This document shows, piece after piece, positions 61,871-64,000 of a DNA stretch of 64,000 bases (its first letter is position 1; the number at the start of each line of letters is the position of its first letter). The notes below the pieces were generated by a model. The model saw only the letters and a list, made by a program, of their open reading frames with translations. It was not told the DNA's origin and made no database searches. The stretch lies in assembly GCF_001675285.1 (NCBI RefSeq), contig NZ_LSGQ01000014.1:88189-152188 (forward strand), written 5' to 3'. The DNA is from Elizabethkingia miricola. GTDB lineage: Bacteria; Bacteroidota; Bacteroidia; Flavobacteriales; Weeksellaceae. Made by a program: the position numbers and the translations under genes.

Positions 61871-62413
61871 ATGAAAGAAAACTTTACTTTAAGCTTTAGG
61901 GGAATGACACAACCTCAGTACCGGCTATCTATATTTTTTATCATATTTTCTATATTTCTTATCCCTACAATATTCATGACTATTGTTATTAGCTATCAGC
62001 TAAACAAAATACCCCGAGCTGTGGGAATTATGATAATGGGTATTGCTGCAATTATTGTTTTCTTTCTTCTCTCTTTTCTTTTCAAAAAGCTTCTCGCCAG
62101 TAATTTTAAGATTTACTTTGAAGGCAAGCAAGCTATTATCTCATCTAAAAATATTAATCATGTAATTCTTTATGAAAATATTGAAAAACTGGAAATAAGA
62201 AATAATACCGATTATTCTTATCTGCTGTTTTTGGAGAAGGATAGCAAGAAAACTAAAATATTTGTAGGAATGGCAAATCTCGGTATGAAAACAAGTACAA
62301 TTCTTACACCTGCTGATCAATTGGATCCTTTCTTTGGAAAACCGGATTTTGAAAAAAAGGCTTACTTCAAAAAAAGCATGGAATATATTCTCTATACAGC
62401 TCTTCCTAACTAA
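61871..62413 (+). CDS. Two-helix membrane protein of unknown function
   Basis: A 180-residue protein with two membrane helices (about 18-42 and 49-72) and a soluble C-terminus rich in beta strands (IIYFEGKQAIISSKNINHVILYENIEKLEI-like region), the shape of PH-like YcxB domains. The 3' end overlaps the convergent LuxR-type gene by 8 bp. Function not assigned. Confidence 0.68.
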   Translation: MKENFTLSFRGMTQPQYRLSIFFIIFSIFLIPTIFMTIVISYQLNKIPRAVGIMIMGIAAIIVFFLLSFLFKKLLASNFKIYFEGKQAIISSKNINHVILYENIEKLEIRNNTDYSYLLFLEKDSKKTKIFVGMANLGMKTSTILTPADQLDPFFGKPDFEKKAYFKKSMEYILYTALPN

Positions 62414-63170
62414 TCCAACCGAGGTACTCTGCTTTATAACAAGCTTCAAAAGAATTGTTTACATGAAGCTTTTCCAGAATATTCTGGCGATGGCGGTTAA
62501 CGGTATGCAGACTTATAGATAATTCAGCAGCAATTTCTTTGCTCAGCTTACCGTTTTTTATAAATGTCAGAATTTCTTTTTCCCGTTCTGACAATATATT
62601 ATCCAATTCGGGTTTACTGGTTTTCATAACTTCTCCGGTAGCAGTATTTACAATCATTCCTTCATAAGAATTCTGTCCGGGATATGATGAAAAACTGTAA
62701 AGGCATAATACCAAACCTATGCTTCCGTTCGGTGTATTGTTAATATAGAATATACGGTGCCATACCGACAAATAATTTCCCAGAGAAGTTTTCATCCGTA
62801 CAGCGCTGGAAACGTAATAACCCCTTCTCTTATTCTGTGCAATACCTTTCAAAAAATGAAAAAAATACAGCTCCATTCGGTATTTTTCAGTAAGATCATC
62901 CGGGTGAATTCTCTCCAGCACATCTTTTTCCCATATAGAAGGTATTTCCGACTTTTCATTTGTGAGTCCTAACGTGGCAGCCATATTTCCGTAATAGATA
63001 TAACTTTTATCTGATACCAGATCACTCAGTACTGCTATTGCATTTTCCGTTTGTGCATATAACTTTGCGATATCCTGCCCTGCGTGCAATTGGGCTTCCG
63101 GATTATTATCCTTGCCAAAGTTCTGCTGAAGCAGCTGTTCATTTAAAGTAGTACCTATATTATTTTCCAT
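62406..63170 (-). CDS. LuxR-type transcriptional regulator
   Basis: A 254-residue DNA-binding regulator. The C-terminal LuxR HTH is LSEREKEILTFIKNGKLSKE followed by IAAELSISLHTVNRHRQNIL, the classical signature. The N-terminal 180 residues resemble a PAS-like sensing domain (WEKDVLERIHPDDLTEKYRM). It is divergent from the DUF1349 gene, a possible target, and overlaps the membrane protein gene at its 3' end. The ligand is unknown. Confidence 0.88.
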   Translation of the reverse strand: MENNIGTTLNEQLLQQNFGKDNNPEAQLHAGQDIAKLYAQTENAIAVLSDLVSDKSYIYYGNMAATLGLTNEKSEIPSIWEKDVLERIHPDDLTEKYRMELYFFHFLKGIAQNKRRGYYVSSAVRMKTSLGNYLSVWHRIFYINNTPNGSIGLVLCLYSFSSYPGQNSYEGMIVNTATGEVMKTSKPELDNILSEREKEILTFIKNGKLSKEIAAELSISLHTVNRHRQNILEKLHVNNSFEACYKAEYLGWIS

Positions 63171-63190
63171 AAAATGGCTATTAATCAGTA

Positions 63191-63221
63191 TTGCTACCTG
63201 TGTTGGTCTATTATAGCTTTG
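63191..63221 (+). promoter_or_regulatory. Promoter of the DUF1349 gene
   Basis: TTG at 63191-63193, 20 bp, then TAGCTTTG at 63214-63221 fit the flavobacterial -33/-7 layout with the same 20-bp spacer as the DtxR promoter. The ATG is at 63257. Confidence 0.5.
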
Positions 63222-63256
63222 CGAAAATAATCAATTAAGCTAAAAACAACATCAAT

Positions 63257-63907
63257 ATGCGAAAACTATTATTGTTTATGATTGGCAGCATAACGCTACA
63301 ACAGGTTTCTGCCCAAAAACTGGAAAAGCTTCAGTGGTTTAATGAACCTGAAAAATGGGAGACCAAAAACAATAGCCTTCAGATGTTTGTAACTCCACAA
63401 AGTGATTACTGGCGAATATCCCATTATGGATTTACAGTAGACGATGCCCCCTTCTGTTACGGGGTTTATGGTGGTGAATTTGAAGTAAAGGTAAAAATTG
63501 CCGGAGATTACAAAGAAAGATTTGATCAGGCAGGACTAATGCTGCGTATTGATAAGGAAAATTATATAAAAACCGGTATTGAATTTGTGGATGGCAGATA
63601 CAACATTAGTAGTGTTGTTACCCATAAAACAAGTGACTGGAGTATGATTAGTCTGGATAAAAGTCTTCCATATATTTGGATAAAAGCTGTAAGGAGGCTG
63701 GATGCTGTAGAAATTTATTATTCTTTTGATGATAAAAACTACCAGCTAATGCGCAATGCCTATCTACAGGACAATACTCCGGTTATGGTTGGTTTAATGG
63801 GTGCCAGTCCGGATGGAAAAGGTTTTCTGGCAAAATTTGAAAACTTTAGTGTAAAACATCTTCCGGATCAGAGAAGATTAAAGTGGTTAAAGGAAAATCA
63901 GGAATAA
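63257..63907 (+). CDS. Exported DUF1349 family protein
   Basis: A 216-residue secreted protein with signal MRKLLLFMIGSITLQQVSAQ. The body is a concanavalin-like jelly-roll of the DUF1349/YesU type: LQWFNEPEKWETKNNSLQMF, FDQAGLMLRIDKENYIKTGI and VGLMGASPDGKGFLAKFENF. Such domains probably bind carbohydrate; no catalytic residues are certain. It is divergent from the LuxR-type regulator, which may control it. Confidence 0.83.
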   Translation: MRKLLLFMIGSITLQQVSAQKLEKLQWFNEPEKWETKNNSLQMFVTPQSDYWRISHYGFTVDDAPFCYGVYGGEFEVKVKIAGDYKERFDQAGLMLRIDKENYIKTGIEFVDGRYNISSVVTHKTSDWSMISLDKSLPYIWIKAVRRLDAVEIYYSFDDKNYQLMRNAYLQDNTPVMVGLMGASPDGKGFLAKFENFSVKHLPDQRRLKWLKENQE

Positions 63908-63942
63908 TTACATTATTCTTTTTTCATATAGTAAATAAGGGG

Positions 63943-63969
63943 AAGAGGTCTTTTAAAGGCCTCTTTTTC
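63943..63969 (+). terminator. Terminator of the DUF1349 gene
   Basis: AAGAGGTCTTT pairs with AAAGGCCTCTT (one G-T pair) and continues TTTTTC, about 35 bp after the stop. Confidence 0.78.
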
Positions 63970-64000
63970 TTATAAATCCTTGTGATAAGTTTGCATAGTT

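Overview
The window is AT-rich chromosomal DNA from a member of the Bacteroidota, most likely class Flavobacteriia (Weeksellaceae type, Elizabethkingia/Chryseobacterium-like). The evidence is a GLPGLI protein, a TonB-type barrel with a carboxypeptidase-regulatory N-terminus, META and DUF4822 lipoproteins, DUF4286 and BT0820-type HAD proteins, a fused alpha/beta 2-oxoacid dehydrogenase E1, and flavobacterial -7 boxes (TAnnTTTG) in place of the TATAAT type. I saw no rRNA, tRNA, CRISPR array, prophage or intact multi-gene mobile element. The gene order reads as a stable core genome with a few small mobile or repeat sequences.

Layout. 0-5.3 kb: aldo/keto reductase with an AraC regulator, lysS, a UPF0303 (HbpS-like) protein and a cytochrome c lipoprotein. 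5.4-6.3 kb: a REP-associated tyrosine transposase (RAYT) inside five REP palindromes of two co-varying types. 6.4-10.2 kb: a small secreted protein, an M1 metallopeptidase, a 170-bp MITE-like repeat, a short AraC-type regulator and a lone AAA+ ATPase. 10.3-15.7 kb: TonB-type barrel and GLPGLI genes divergent from a histidine kinase/OmpR-type response regulator pair, with the same triple 11-bp direct repeat in front of both minus-strand genes. 15.7-24.2 kb: DUF4822 lipoprotein, TlpA-type thioredoxin, MFS transporter, GreA-like protein, PheP-like permease, two small membrane proteins, and two META lipoproteins either side of an ABC-F ATPase. 24.3-34.2 kb: S9 peptidase, TPR protein, era, methyltransferase, map, HAD protein, GNAT, gpmI, YciH/SUI1 and nucleoside phosphorylase. 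34.2-36.7 kb: three tiny membrane proteins, a CBS protein, tag and a LEA-like helical protein.

36.7-41.2 kb holds a 1126-residue GH18-deacetylase-GT2 fusion followed without a gap by a threonine aldolase gene, with a DtxR-type regulator divergent from it. 42-46 kb: gyrA and a TPR protein. 46.2-49 kb: DUF4286, then AraC-OMP-DoxX and the second MITE-like copy. 49-56.4 kb: LuxC-like acyl-CoA reductase divergent from ferredoxin-serC-serA-DUF1015, M28 peptidase, dgkA and a patatin. 56.5-64 kb: lpdA, an OmpA lipoprotein, fused E1, small membrane proteins, a LuxR-type regulator and a DUF1349 protein.

The most informative signals are (1) two copies of a triple GTTAAT repeat with exact 11-bp period, probably operators of the local response regulator; (2) the RAYT/REP locus; (3) an inverted dispersed repeat pair whose ends touch stop codons; (4) the three-domain polysaccharide enzyme; and (5) a DUF1015 protein with a DGHHR motif joined to the serine pathway. 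All identifications rest on reading motifs and family resemblance; no database search was run.
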